A stretch of DNA of 59,618 nucleotides. Source: Paludibacteraceae bacterium (GTDB taxonomy: Bacteria > Bacteroidota > Bacteroidia > Bacteroidales > Paludibacteraceae). The notes below the pieces were generated by a model that saw only the letters and a program-made list of their open reading frames with translations, ran no database searches and was not told where the DNA came from. The stretch spans positions 1 to 59,618 of the forward strand of contig JAKSKV010000017.1 of assembly GCA_024401555.1 (NCBI GenBank), written 5' to 3'. A program made the translations under genes and the position numbers. Each line of letters opens with the position of its first letter. The first letter of the stretch is position 1. Positions 43,629 to 52,454 of this stretch are shown in pieces.

Positions 43629-45341
43629 TTAGCGTACCACTACCTTGGCACTCGCCTCCCCAATCTTGACGAAATAAAGGCCAGCTTTGTCCACCTTCAT
43701 GCTCACATGGGGGCCAACACATTCACCGACCAATCTGCCCTGCGCGTCAAAGATCTGTACCCTACCATTGGGGGCATCCACACAGATTGTGTTTCCTATC
43801 ACATAGAAGGAATTCTCTGATGGAAGAATCGATAAACCCGTCGTCACGGTGTTCATTTGCGCTGCCAGGTAATCCTTTGACGCAGGGGCACCATAACTAA
43901 AGATCAATGTCTTCTCCAATGTCGGCTTACCATCCGACTGCGAAGACAAGCGAGATTGAGCCGCTCTCATACAACGATCCTGATTATCGTATGTATAATC
44001 AAAGATCAGCGTGTCACCATTGTCGCAAACGACGCTTTTTCTAATCAGATTATGCTTTTCATCATAGGCATTCTCGCAACGACTCTTTTCTCGGGCTGTT
44101 TCGTATGAGGTCGTATGGCCATAATCATCACAAGTGACGTGAATAAGGCCACCCTCGTTCAAGCGTTGAATGGAGTCAAAATAACCTTCCTCGTCGTAAA
44201 AGAATTTGACATCAAACACATGAAGCATAGACAACGAACCATCCTCATTGAACGTCCGATCCGAATATGTAAATTTATTCTCGCATCCGTCATCAAGAAG
44301 ATACCAACCTTTGCTCAACGGATCATGGCCCAACAAAATCTTCCTAATGGTGTCTCCCAGAAAATTCAACTCATAACTAACACTAACCCTATCATAAAAG
44401 GCCACATCGGAGCCGAGTTTGATATTCAAATAATTAGTTATGTTAGAGATAAAAGGGGCCTCCATAACACCCTCTTTATAAGTCTCTTTACCACTCTCCA
44501 TTTCGTAGAAATAGATGGGTTCAGTCTGAATGGAATCCAACGAAACGGTATACGTCATCTCATCCGCAAGGGGAAGGTCTTGGGAATCATAAAGGTAAGT
44601 CGTATAATATTTCAGATAATAGATGCTATCCGCACCATTCAACTCATACTCACGTTCCTTGATCAAACGACCTTGCTTATCATACCAATAGTTGAAACGA
44701 CCGGAAAAGAGAGCACTTGACTCATGGTCAAACTGCTGACTCAACAAATTGCCCTCTTCGTCATAATGATTGGTATAGGCTAATCCAAAAGAGCCACAAT
44801 CCTTATACTCTTGCGTCAACAGATTACCATGCGCGTCATACGTAAAATACACATTGCACTCAATTTGTTTCTCTTGAGAAGTTGATCTATAACCCGACTC
44901 ATCGCAACAAATGACCTTCTCCTCTCCTATCCGTAGCACCTTCAAAGCACCATTTCCGTGAGTCGTAAAGGTGAGATTTTTGTCTTGACTGGAAAGAAAT
45001 TTCCTCCATTGTTTTGTAAACTGATCATACGAATAGACAAGTGTCTCCAAGGTATCTCCACCACGGGAGAGGACAAAGGCGTAATCCAATCTAACATCCT
45101 TATCACTTCCCTGCTGCTCCAATAATTCATATTGATTGTCATGCCAAACGAACCTGGATTCGCCTAAACGATACCCCGTATAATTTAGCGTCTTGCTATA
45201 ACATTTCGCATCATCCAAGTGAACAAAATTACCCCAAACAGTATCTTGCTGCGCCAACAATGGGTTTGGCAGATAAACCAGACCCAACAACAAACTCAAT
45301 CGGACAAACATCCGACATACTTTACCCCCAAAAAAATTCAT
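43629..45341 (-). CDS. Secreted YD-repeat-like protein with T9SS sorting domain
   Basis: The 570-residue protein has a signal peptide at the ATG at 45341 (about 1-30, 'YLPNPLLAQ'). The body has irregular repeats built on 'YDAHGNLLTQEY', 'YDEEGNLLSQQF', 'YDKQGRLIKERE' and 'YDEEGYFDSIQR', the RHS/YD-repeat pattern that forms beta-strand shells. The last 75 residues are a type IX sorting domain ('SILPSENSFYVIG', 'VQIFDAQGRLVGE', 'AGLYFVKI'). Full RHS toxins are longer and carry a C-terminal toxin; none is seen here. It is probably a surface protein of unknown binding partner. Confidence 0.82.
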   Translation of the reverse strand: MNFFGGKVCRMFVRLSLLLGLVYLPNPLLAQQDTVWGNFVHLDDAKCYSKTLNYTGYRLGESRFVWHDNQYELLEQQGSDKDVRLDYAFVLSRGGDTLETLVYSYDQFTKQWRKFLSSQDKNLTFTTHGNGALKVLRIGEEKVICCDESGYRSTSQEKQIECNVYFTYDAHGNLLTQEYKDCGSFGLAYTNHYDEEGNLLSQQFDHESSALFSGRFNYWYDKQGRLIKEREYELNGADSIYYLKYYTTYLYDSQDLPLADEMTYTVSLDSIQTEPIYFYEMESGKETYKEGVMEAPFISNITNYLNIKLGSDVAFYDRVSVSYELNFLGDTIRKILLGHDPLSKGWYLLDDGCENKFTYSDRTFNEDGSLSMLHVFDVKFFYDEEGYFDSIQRLNEGGLIHVTCDDYGHTTSYETAREKSRCENAYDEKHNLIRKSVVCDNGDTLIFDYTYDNQDRCMRAAQSRLSSQSDGKPTLEKTLIFSYGAPASKDYLAAQMNTVTTGLSILPSENSFYVIGNTICVDAPNGRVQIFDAQGRLVGECVGPHVSMKVDKAGLYFVKIGEASAKVVVR

Positions 45342-45464
45342 ATCAATAAGTGTATTAACGGTTAAACAATTCAAGAAAAATCACGTATAGCAGATCACAA
45401 AGGAGGAATAGCCAACACCCCTCTCCGTCCGACAGCCGCAAGAGATACGGCGAGGCAACCACAA

Positions 45465-46517
45465 CTATTTTATACCCCTGTTATTCAATGCCTTGCGATA
45501 CTTATTCGCATTCTCTTGATGATCCGCGTAGCTCACGGCAAAATTATGGTAACCAGAGAAATCCTCTTTGGCACACATGTAAATATAGTTGTGGTTCTCG
45601 AAATTCAAGACCGCATCAATCGACTCAATGGAAGGCACACGGATCGGACCAGGAGGCAATCCCGCATACTTGTAAGTATTATAGGGAGAATCACACTCCA
45701 AATGGCCTTTGTAGATACGTTTCAAGGAGAAATCCTGTAAAGCGAATTTCACCGTCGGATCGGCCTGCAAAGGAATTCCCTGATGGACGCGATTCAAATA
45801 AAGGCCAGCCACTCGAGGCTTCTCATCCTTCTTTCGCGTCTCCTCCTCCACAATGGAAGCCAAGGTGCTCACCTCCTGCTGAGTCAACCCCACCTCCGGC
45901 AACTTATCCATACGTTCGTCCGTCCAAAACTTGTCGTACTCCTTCTTCATACGGGCGATCAAATCCTCCGGCGTGATGTTCCAATAGACCTCGTAGGTGT
46001 TAGGTATAAAAAGGGAGACAATATTGGCCTTGTCGGTACCATACTTGTTGTAAATCTCAGGATTGGTCAATGCGGAGAGCATCTCATCGGAGGTCATCAT
46101 CAAATTTTTGGAGAGTCGTTCCGCCAAGTCTTTTTTGGTGCGGACATTATTGAAAGCCAAACGTACCGGCGTCTGACGAGCATACTTCAACCGACGGACC
46201 AACGTCAAGGAATTCTCACCACGCTTCAATTCATACCTGCCCGGCAACACCTGCTTCGAATAGTCGCAAGCCCATGCCATCAATCGGAACTTCCACTCCG
46301 ACTGAAGCGCATCAGATTTCTTCAACGAATCCAACACATGGTTGTAATCACTGTCATAAACGTACAGGTACTTGGTGTTTTCCCCCTCGTAACTAACGTT
46401 GGAAGAGAAAGCCGCATAGAGAGATAGAGCAATTCCACCCAACGCAAAAGCACCCAATGCAAGAGCCACACACAATATCGAACTCCGTTTCTTCTTTTTG
46501 GATGATTTCTTTTTCAT
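45465..46517 (-). CDS. mltG: Endolytic peptidoglycan transglycosylase MltG
   Basis: The 350-residue protein starts with a Lys-rich cytoplasmic end and one membrane helix (about 13-37), then the periplasmic YceG/MltG domain. The catalytic Glu lies in 'ASIVEEET' (Glu224/225), followed by 'VAGLYLNRV', 'LQADPTVKFAL' and 'YNTYKYAGLPPGPIRVPS'. The enzyme cuts nascent glycan strands and so limits their length. It lies between the T9SS protein gene and the tRNA-Ser gene, all on the minus strand. Confidence 0.93.
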   Translation of the reverse strand: MKKKSSKKKKRSSILCVALALGAFALGGIALSLYAAFSSNVSYEGENTKYLYVYDSDYNHVLDSLKKSDALQSEWKFRLMAWACDYSKQVLPGRYELKRGENSLTLVRRLKYARQTPVRLAFNNVRTKKDLAERLSKNLMMTSDEMLSALTNPEIYNKYGTDKANIVSLFIPNTYEVYWNITPEDLIARMKKEYDKFWTDERMDKLPEVGLTQQEVSTLASIVEEETRKKDEKPRVAGLYLNRVHQGIPLQADPTVKFALQDFSLKRIYKGHLECDSPYNTYKYAGLPPGPIRVPSIESIDAVLNFENHNYIYMCAKEDFSGYHNFAVSYADHQENANKYRKALNNRGIK

Positions 46518-46592
46518 GACACATTACTCCTGACGCTGTTAGACAAAAAAAAAGTTAGCCCGCTTTACGAACTAACATTAAAAATTTGAAAG

Positions 46593-46679
46593 CGGTGAGA
46601 GGGGGATTCGAACCCCCGGTACGGTTACCCGTACGTCAGTTTAGCAAACTGGTGGTTTCAGCCACTCACCCATCTCACC
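46593..46679 (-). tRNA. tRNA-Ser (GCT)
   Basis: An 87-base class II tRNA on the minus strand: acceptor GGTGAGA pairs with TCTCACC, the anticodon loop contains GCT, there is a long variable arm, and the T-arm reads GGGGGTTCGAATCCCCC. The CCA end is not encoded. Position 27-43 does not pair well, which is unimportant for identity. Confidence 0.95.
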
Positions 46680-46702
46680 AAACCCCTTTCGGTTTTGCAG
46701 TG

Positions 46703-46733
46703 CAAATGTAGCACTAAAATATGAACCGCGCAA
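46703..46733 (-). promoter_or_regulatory. Promoter of tRNA-Ser
   Basis: On the minus strand TTG (46731-46733), 20 bases, TACATTTG (46703-46710): a full consensus match. The mature tRNA begins 24 bases downstream, so a short 5' leader must be removed. Confidence 0.75.
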
Positions 46734-46760
46734 GACGATTCGTCATTTTTTTTGAAAAAA

Positions 46761-47990
46761 TCATCCAAAAATATATTCCACAATCTTGGTCGTGGCGCCG
46801 CGATTTTCATTAACGTAAGCCGCAGCGGCCTCCGATGCACTATGCAACGAAGAAGAGCCATCCGTTAACATTTTATCCATCAACGGATTATACTGCTCCG
46901 CTCCCTCAATTGAGAAAGCGGCCCCTCGCTTCACCATATCCACAGCCTCCTGGAACTTATGATAATTCGGGCCAAACACCACCGGCATGCCATAAACAGC
47001 AGCCTCCAACGTGTTGTGGATGCCCACACCGAAACCGCCACCAATATAAGCCACCTCTCCATACTTATAAATAGAAGATAGCAAACCAAAACAATTGATG
47101 ATCAAACAATCCGCCTTTGCGACCTCCTCCTCATTTGTCCCTTGATAAAAGGCGTAAGGACGCTTCAATTTAGCGACGATGCTATCCAAATGGGACTGGT
47201 GGATCTCGTGAGGCGCCAAAATCATCTTCACCTCCGGATGTTCGTTGAAGTAGGCACAGAGGATATCCTCATCCTTCGGCCACGAACTGCCCGCCACAAT
47301 CACCTTCTTGCCTTGTTTGAAAGCGGAGACAATAGGCAACTCCTTCGATTTCGCTGCGATATCCGCCACACGATCGAAACGGGTGTCTCCCGTCAACGAA
47401 GCGTTCGTCACGCCTACCGACGCAAGCAGGTCCAAGGAGGTCTGGTTCTGCACAAAGAGATGATTAAAACAGTGAAGCACCTTGCGGTACCACCCTCCAT
47501 ACCACTTAAAGAAGGCTTGTTCCTCCCTGAATATCGCGGAAACGATATAGGTCGGAATGTTTCGGCGCTTCAAGCCTCGGATATAGTTCATCCAAAATTC
47601 ATATTTGATAAAGATGGCGCATGCAGGTTGAACCGTGTCCAAAAAGCGTTTTGCGCCCCAAGAGGTATCAATCGGAAGATAGCACACAATATCGGCACCC
47701 TCATAATTCTTTCTCACCTCATATCCCGAAGGAGAGAAGAAAGTAAGGATGATTTTATATTCAGGTTTCAACCGTTTGATTTGTTCTATGACAGGACGCC
47801 CCTGTTCAAACTCGCCCAAAGAGGCGGCATGCACCCAAACATATTGGCTATTCTTATCAATTTTTCCGGAAATATACTCGATAACGCCCTTTCTCCCCTC
47901 TAAAAACTTTTTGGCCTTATCATTTCCGAAAGAGGCTACCCATACGCCAAAATGGTATATGAGCAGCCCTAAATCGTATAATAAACTCAT
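46761..47990 (-). CDS. waaA: 3-deoxy-D-manno-octulosonic acid transferase
   Basis: The 409-residue enzyme (KdtA) has an N-terminal hydrophobic anchor segment ('LLIYHFGVWVASF'), then the GT30 domain: 'WVHAASLGEFEQGRPVIE', 'LTFFSPSGYEVRKN', and in the C-terminal half 'VAGSSWPKDEDIL' and 'YIGGGFGVGIHNTLEAAVYG'. It transfers Kdo from CMP-Kdo to lipid A at the inner membrane. The last residues read 'EYIFG'. It follows gltX with a 5-base gap, so both share a transcript. kdsC for the same pathway is at 4674-5201. Confidence 0.95.
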   Translation of the reverse strand: MSLLYDLGLLIYHFGVWVASFGNDKAKKFLEGRKGVIEYISGKIDKNSQYVWVHAASLGEFEQGRPVIEQIKRLKPEYKIILTFFSPSGYEVRKNYEGADIVCYLPIDTSWGAKRFLDTVQPACAIFIKYEFWMNYIRGLKRRNIPTYIVSAIFREEQAFFKWYGGWYRKVLHCFNHLFVQNQTSLDLLASVGVTNASLTGDTRFDRVADIAAKSKELPIVSAFKQGKKVIVAGSSWPKDEDILCAYFNEHPEVKMILAPHEIHQSHLDSIVAKLKRPYAFYQGTNEEEVAKADCLIINCFGLLSSIYKYGEVAYIGGGFGVGIHNTLEAAVYGMPVVFGPNYHKFQEAVDMVKRGAAFSIEGAEQYNPLMDKMLTDGSSSLHSASEAAAAYVNENRGATTKIVEYIFG

Positions 47991-47995
47991 TACGC

Positions 47996-49516
47996 TTATT
48001 TTATTACTTCCAAAGCTCTGTTGACACGGTTAAGTGTCTCCTCCTTGCCGAGGATATCAATGATATTGAAGATGTGAGGACCCTTTGCGGCACCCACCAA
48101 TGTGATACGGAACGAGTTCATCACAGTACCCAAGTTGTATCCCTTCGACGCAACCCAATCCAATACCAATTGTTCGTTTTCAGTTACCTTAGAGAAGTCT
48201 TCGATACCCTTCAACACCTCCACCAACTCGCGCAAGCATTGAGGACTCTCCTCTTTCCACCTCTTCTTGATGGACTTCTCATCATATTCGGTCGGCGCCT
48301 CAAAGAAGAAGCTGGTTTGATCCCACAACTCCTTAGGGAAGGAGACTCTCTCCTTGACCAAGGATACGATATAGGACAACTTATCGATCGGACAAACAAT
48401 ATTTTTCTCCTTCAAGATAGGCTCGAACATACGCGCCACCTCTTCGTCGGATTTTTGAATAAGGTACTCGTGGTTGAACCACATACCCTTCTCGTAGTTG
48501 AAACGAGCGCCAGACTTGCTGATTCGGTCGATGGAGAATAGATCGATCAACTCCTCCATAGACATCATCTCCTTGTCGTTTCCTGGGTTCCAACCCAACA
48601 AAGCCAAGAAATTGACCACCGCCTCTGGCAAGTAACCTGACTCACGGTATCCCGAAGAGATATCACCAGTCTTAGGGTCCTTCCATTGCAATGGGAAGAC
48701 AGGGAAGCCCAACTTATCGCCATCACGCTTGCTCAACTTTCCGTTACCCTCCGGCTTCAAAAGCAAAGGCAAATGCGCGAAACGAGGCATGGTGTCAGCC
48801 CATCCCAAATAGCGATACAACAAAACATGCAAAGGAGCGGATGGCAACCACTCCTCTCCACGGATCACATGGGTGATCTCCATCAAGTGGTCATCCACGA
48901 TATTGGCCAAGTGATAGGTAGGCAACTCGTCAGCAGCCTTGTAAAGCACCTTGTCATCCAAGATATTTGAATTGATCACCACCTTGCCTCTCACCATATC
49001 ATCCACCTCGATATCCTCATCTGGCTCCACCTTGATACGAACCACATACTTCTCGCCAGCAGCGATGCGACGGTCCACCTCCTCCGCACTCAACGTCAAG
49101 GAGTTGACACCTGTCATACGGGTGTGGGAATCATACTGGAAATTAGGAATCTCGTTACGCTTCTCCTCCAACTCCTCCGGTGTGTCGAACGCGTAATAGG
49201 CGTGACCGCTCTCGATCAACTGCTTTACATATATCTTATAAATGTCGCGACGCTCGCTCTGACGGTATGGGCCATTAGGGCCTCCGACACCAACACCCTC
49301 ATCGAAGGTGATGCCCAACCACTTGAACGATTCGATGATGTAATCTTCCGCACCCGGAACAAATCGTTGAGAGTCGGTATCCTCAATTCTCAACAACAAA
49401 TCACCACCGTTCTTCTTTGCGAACAAGTAATTGTACAAACAAGTTCTCACACCACCAATGTGCAAGGGGCCTGTCGGACTTGGTGCGAAACGCACACGAA
49501 CTTTTCTATCTGCCAT
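47996..49516 (-). CDS. gltX: Glutamyl-tRNA synthetase
   Basis: The 506-residue class I synthetase has the HIGH-type motif '[10 protein letters not shown]' near the start and the KMSKS-type motif '[10 protein letters not shown]' near the centre. I chose the ATG at 49516 ('[16 protein letters not shown]') over the longer frame, because the family starts there. It attaches Glu to tRNA-Glu; whether it also charges tRNA-Gln cannot be told. It has a -7 box at 49543-49550 and is cotranscribed with waaA. Confidence 0.96.
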   Translation of the reverse strand: MADRKVRVRFAPSPTGPLHIGGVRTCLYNYLFAKKNGGDLLLRIEDTDSQRFVPGAEDYIIESFKWLGITFDEGVGVGGPNGPYRQSERRDIYKIYVKQLIESGHAYYAFDTPEELEEKRNEIPNFQYDSHTRMTGVNSLTLSAEEVDRRIAAGEKYVVRIKVEPDEDIEVDDMVRGKVVINSNILDDKVLYKAADELPTYHLANIVDDHLMEITHVIRGEEWLPSAPLHVLLYRYLGWADTMPRFAHLPLLLKPEGNGKLSKRDGDKLGFPVFPLQWKDPKTGDISSGYRESGYLPEAVVNFLALLGWNPGNDKEMMSMEELIDLFSIDRISKSGARFNYEKGMWFNHEYLIQKSDEEVARMFEPILKEKNIVCPIDKLSYIVSLVKERVSFPKELWDQTSFFFEAPTEYDEKSIKKRWKEESPQCLRELVEVLKGIEDFSKVTENEQLVLDWVASKGYNLGTVMNSFRITLVGAAKGPHIFNIIDILGKEETLNRVNRALEVIK

Positions 49517-49542
49517 ATTTTTAATATTCAAAATTCAAGGCG

Positions 49543-49550
49543 CAAATTTA
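49543..49550 (-). promoter_or_regulatory. gltX: -7 box of gltX-waaA
   Basis: On the minus strand TAAATTTG, an exact match, 26 bases before the gltX start. The divergent nspC promoter is 43 bases away. Confidence 0.6.
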
Positions 49551-49592
49551 CAAAATATAGAAGATAATTGGCCATATATCTCCGAAAATATA

Positions 49593-49600
49593 TAATTTTG
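49593..49600 (+). promoter_or_regulatory. nspC: -7 box of nspC
   Basis: TAATTTTG, an exact match, 21 bases before the nspC start. TTG at 49568-49570, 22 bases upstream, can serve as -33. Confidence 0.6.
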
Positions 49601-49621
49601 AGCGATTAAAACGAACAACGT

Positions 49622-50761
49622 ATGATTGACTACAGCCAAATTCCTTCACCTTCATATGTGTTGGACGAAGAGAGACTTCGAAAAAACCTTGAACTGATCC
49701 GCTCCGTCAAGGAGAGGTCAGGAGCCGACATCATCCTCGCCTTCAAGGCTTTCGCACTTTGGAAAGCATTCCCAATCGTCAAGGAATACATCCAATACTC
49801 TACCGCCAGTTCACTCTCGGAGGCGAGATTGGCTTTTGAGGAGATGGGCAATTACGCACACACCTACTCCCCCGCCTACACGGACGAGGAATTCGAGGAG
49901 ATCGCCTCGCTAAGTAGCCACATCACATTCAACTCCATCCAACAATACGAAAGGAGAAAACCTCAATTAGAGGCGATGGATCGGCACATCTCCTGCGGAC
50001 TACGCGTCAACCCTGAATATTCAGAGGTGGAGACCGAGATCTACAACCCCTGCGCACCAGGTTCGCGCCTCGGCATCACCATCGACCACTTCGGAGAGGA
50101 TCTTCCGCAAGGAATAGAGGGATTCCACTGCCATGCGCTTTGCGAATCATCTTCCTACGACTTCGAGAAGTTACTCAACGCTTTTGAAGGCAAATTCGCC
50201 AAATTTCTACCCAAACTCAAATGGGTGAATTTCGGCGGCGGACACTTGATGACACGCAAAGACTACGACGTGGAGCACCTCATTAAGATACTAAAGGCAT
50301 TTCGAGACAGATACCCTTGGCTCAAAGTAATTCTGGAGCCAGGTAGCGCGTTCGCTTGGCAAACCGGAGAATTGGTATCCACCGTTGTCGACATCGTCGA
50401 AAACCATGGCATCAAGACCGCTATTTTGAACGTCTCATTCGCCTGCCACATGCCAGACTGTCTGGAGATGCCTTACAAGCCAGCCATCTTAGGCGCCACC
50501 GACGAAGTGGAGGGAAAACCGACCTACAGAATGGGAGGCAACAGCTGCCTTTCCGGCGATTACGTCGGCAGTTGGTCATTCGACCACGAACTCCAAATCG
50601 GCGAACGCATCGTCTTCATGGATATGATCCATTACACCACCGTCAAGACCACCATGTTCAACGGTGTTTCCCACCCCTCCCTCTATTTATGGACAAAAGA
50701 GGGGCAACCCGTACTTTTGAGGAAATTCGGATACGAAGATTACAAAAACAGAATGGCTTAA
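49622..50761 (+). CDS. nspC: Carboxynorspermidine decarboxylase
   Basis: This 379-residue PLP enzyme of the alanine racemase/decarboxylase fold has the Schiff-base Lys42 in 'ILAFKAFALW', then 'STASSLSEARL', the phosphate-binding 'NFGGGHLMT', 'EPGSAF', and a C-terminal 'GNSCLSGDYVGSW' with the active-site Cys. It makes norspermidine or spermidine from the carboxy precursor, and is the usual spermidine route in Bacteroidales. The partner dehydrogenase (carboxynorspermidine synthase) is not in the window. Confidence 0.94.
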   Translation: MIDYSQIPSPSYVLDEERLRKNLELIRSVKERSGADIILAFKAFALWKAFPIVKEYIQYSTASSLSEARLAFEEMGNYAHTYSPAYTDEEFEEIASLSSHITFNSIQQYERRKPQLEAMDRHISCGLRVNPEYSEVETEIYNPCAPGSRLGITIDHFGEDLPQGIEGFHCHALCESSSYDFEKLLNAFEGKFAKFLPKLKWVNFGGGHLMTRKDYDVEHLIKILKAFRDRYPWLKVILEPGSAFAWQTGELVSTVVDIVENHGIKTAILNVSFACHMPDCLEMPYKPAILGATDEVEGKPTYRMGGNSCLSGDYVGSWSFDHELQIGERIVFMDMIHYTTVKTTMFNGVSHPSLYLWTKEGQPVLLRKFGYEDYKNRMA

Positions 50762-50818
50762 TATTCAATCACTTAAATAAAAATATCACAAAAAAGAGAA
50801 AAATATTTCGTAAAACAC

Positions 50819-50848
50819 TTGCAAAGTAAAGAAAAAGCAGTACCTTTG
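50819..50848 (+). promoter_or_regulatory. Promoter of the tRNA-Gly/tRNA-Leu unit
   Basis: TTG (50819-50821), 19 bases, TACCTTTG (50841-50848): a full consensus match, 54 bases before the tRNA-Gly 5' end. Confidence 0.75.
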
Positions 50849-50902
50849 CATCGCAATCGCAAAAATCAAGGCGTTGATTCAAGAAGCGATGCGAACAAAA
50901 TT

Positions 50903-50975
50903 GCGAAAATAGCTCAGTTGGTAGAGCACAACCTTGCCAAGGTTGGGGTCGCGGGTTCGAGTCCCGTTTTTCGCT
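50903..50975 (+). tRNA. tRNA-Gly (GCC)
   Basis: A 73-base cloverleaf: acceptor GCGAAAA pairs with TTTTCGC, anticodon arm AACCT/AGGTT with loop TTGCCAA (anticodon GCC), T-arm GCGGG/CCCGT. CCA is not encoded. Confidence 0.97.
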
Positions 50976-51016
50976 CAACTCTCAGACAGAATCTCACGAT
51001 TCTGTTTTCTTTTTAA

Positions 51017-51100
51017 GCCCAGGTGGTGGAATTGGTAGACACGCTACTTTGAGGGGGTAGTGCCGGTTTCGGCGTGTGAGTTCGAATCTCATCTTGGGCA
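51017..51100 (+). tRNA. tRNA-Leu (GAG)
   Basis: An 84-base class II tRNA: acceptor GCCCAGG pairs with CTTGGGC, anticodon loop with GAG, a long variable arm (GCCGGTTTCGGC region), T-arm ending TTCGAATC. It follows tRNA-Gly by 41 bases and probably shares its promoter. Confidence 0.96.
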
Positions 51101-51229
51101 CTCCAGAAAATAAACAGCTCTTATAAATCTTTCAGTCTGTTTGATTACCCAGAAGCATATACAAAGCATATATTGTACAAAATCAAATAGTGTATATTTA
51201 CGAATAAGTATTATTTAAATTGGGGAATT

Positions 51230-51865
51230 ATGAGTTTTATTGTATCCAAGAAATCATTTTTATTTTTTGCGTTAGCCAGCGCCCTATTCTTCTCTTGTAA
51301 AAAGGAGGGTGACGACAATTTGGAAGGAAGGCCAGAAGAAATCATAGACGACAAACACGTCTCGATCGACAATCAATACGGCATCTCCGCCATCTTCCCA
51401 ATCAACGAATGGACGAACTCTTTGATGGACACCTTTCCTTTGTCTACCCATCCATATTACGACCCATATCGCAGCAATGCGATCTTCACCGCACGCTTGG
51501 AGGACAAGAACGAGAACGGCGGCTACGATTCAGAAATGTTTTTCTACAGGTTCTTCGAAAAAGCAGACAACAGCTCCGAAGCAGAAGCATACACGAAAAA
51601 GTATTACAGCAACATGTACGAGGCATTCATGGGGTTATATTACACCAACATCTCCGACATCGAACCCGTACAGGTCGGAAGAGCCCCATACGAGGCGCAA
51701 TACTTTGAGGCCCAAAGAGATTCTTCCCAAGGCGGAGGTATCGAGCATGTTTACCTCATCTACAACAACAAAACCATCTACGGTGTGAACATCCACCTTG
51801 CGAAAGACAAAGAGGAGAACTTGTCTTATTTCACGGATATTTTAAAGACATTGAAGTTGGAATAA
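51230..51865 (+). CDS. Lipoprotein of unknown function
   Basis: This 211-residue protein has a lipoprotein signal: a hydrophobic stretch and the lipobox 'LFFSC' with Cys23, followed by 'KKEGDD'. The acidic residues near the Cys are compatible with surface export in Bacteroidota. The mature part contains 'AIFTARLEDKNENGGYDSEMFFYRFFE' and later 'GGGIEHVYLIYNNKTIYGVNIHL', and looks like a compact alpha/beta domain; I cannot name it. A TATATTTA box at 51193-51200 may be its promoter. It precedes the DUF2147 gene by 54 bases. Confidence 0.8.
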   Translation: MSFIVSKKSFLFFALASALFFSCKKEGDDNLEGRPEEIIDDKHVSIDNQYGISAIFPINEWTNSLMDTFPLSTHPYYDPYRSNAIFTARLEDKNENGGYDSEMFFYRFFEKADNSSEAEAYTKKYYSNMYEAFMGLYYTNISDIEPVQVGRAPYEAQYFEAQRDSSQGGGIEHVYLIYNNKTIYGVNIHLAKDKEENLSYFTDILKTLKLE

Positions 51866-51919
51866 TCATTCTAAAAAAAAAAACGATACCACGGTGTATT
51901 ATAATTGAGGAAATTTAAA

Positions 51920-52363
51920 ATGAGGAAATTAGCATTATCACTCACCCTGCTTTTCGCCACCATTCTATCCGCCCTGGCGGAAGGCTTCGCAGGAGACAAA
52001 ATCCTTGGCGATTATTGGGTGAACCATGGAAGCGAGAAATCCAAGGTTCGATTCACGAAGATCGGAGAAAACGCTTACCGCGCACAAGTTATTTGGCTGG
52101 AAAAGATGAAAGACGACAAGGGAAACATCAGGAGAGACCCGAAGAACCCGGACCCATCCAAGAGGAATATTCCCGCAGACCAAATGGTCCTGATCGATAA
52201 AGTATCCTACAAGGATGGAGAATGGGCAGAAGGTGAGATTTACGATCCGACCAGAGGCCGATCATTCACCGTATGCATCTGGTTCAAGGATGATGAAACA
52301 CTTTGCGTAAAGGGTTCTTGGGGACCATTCAGCCAAAAGATTTATTGGCCCAAGGTTAAATAA
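51920..52363 (+). CDS. Secreted DUF2147 protein
   Basis: This 147-residue protein starts at the ATG at 51920; the longer frame begins with TTG. It has a signal peptide (about 1-21, 'ILSALA'). The mature part shows the DUF2147 lipocalin-like pattern: 'ILGDYWVNHGSEKSKVRFTKIG' with the opening Trp, 'YRAQVIWLE', 'EIYDPTRGRSFTVCIWF' and 'CVKGSWGPFSQKIYW'. These proteins are periplasmic or extracellular and of unknown ligand. It is followed by a terminator at 52385-52425. Confidence 0.9.
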   Translation: MRKLALSLTLLFATILSALAEGFAGDKILGDYWVNHGSEKSKVRFTKIGENAYRAQVIWLEKMKDDKGNIRRDPKNPDPSKRNIPADQMVLIDKVSYKDGEWAEGEIYDPTRGRSFTVCIWFKDDETLCVKGSWGPFSQKIYWPKVK

Positions 52364-52384
52364 ATCAAGCCTAACTTACAAAAA

Positions 52385-52425
52385 AAGAACGGGAAGTCAG
52401 CAGTTGCTAACTTCCCGTTCTTTTT
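52385..52425. terminator. Bidirectional terminator
   Basis: AAGAACGGGAAGT pairs with ACTTCCCGTTCTT around a short loop, with T-runs on both strands. It lies between the convergent DUF2147 and lysC genes and can stop both. Confidence 0.92.
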
Positions 52426-52454
52426 ATCGGACGATCCGTAAAGACCAGACCTAA

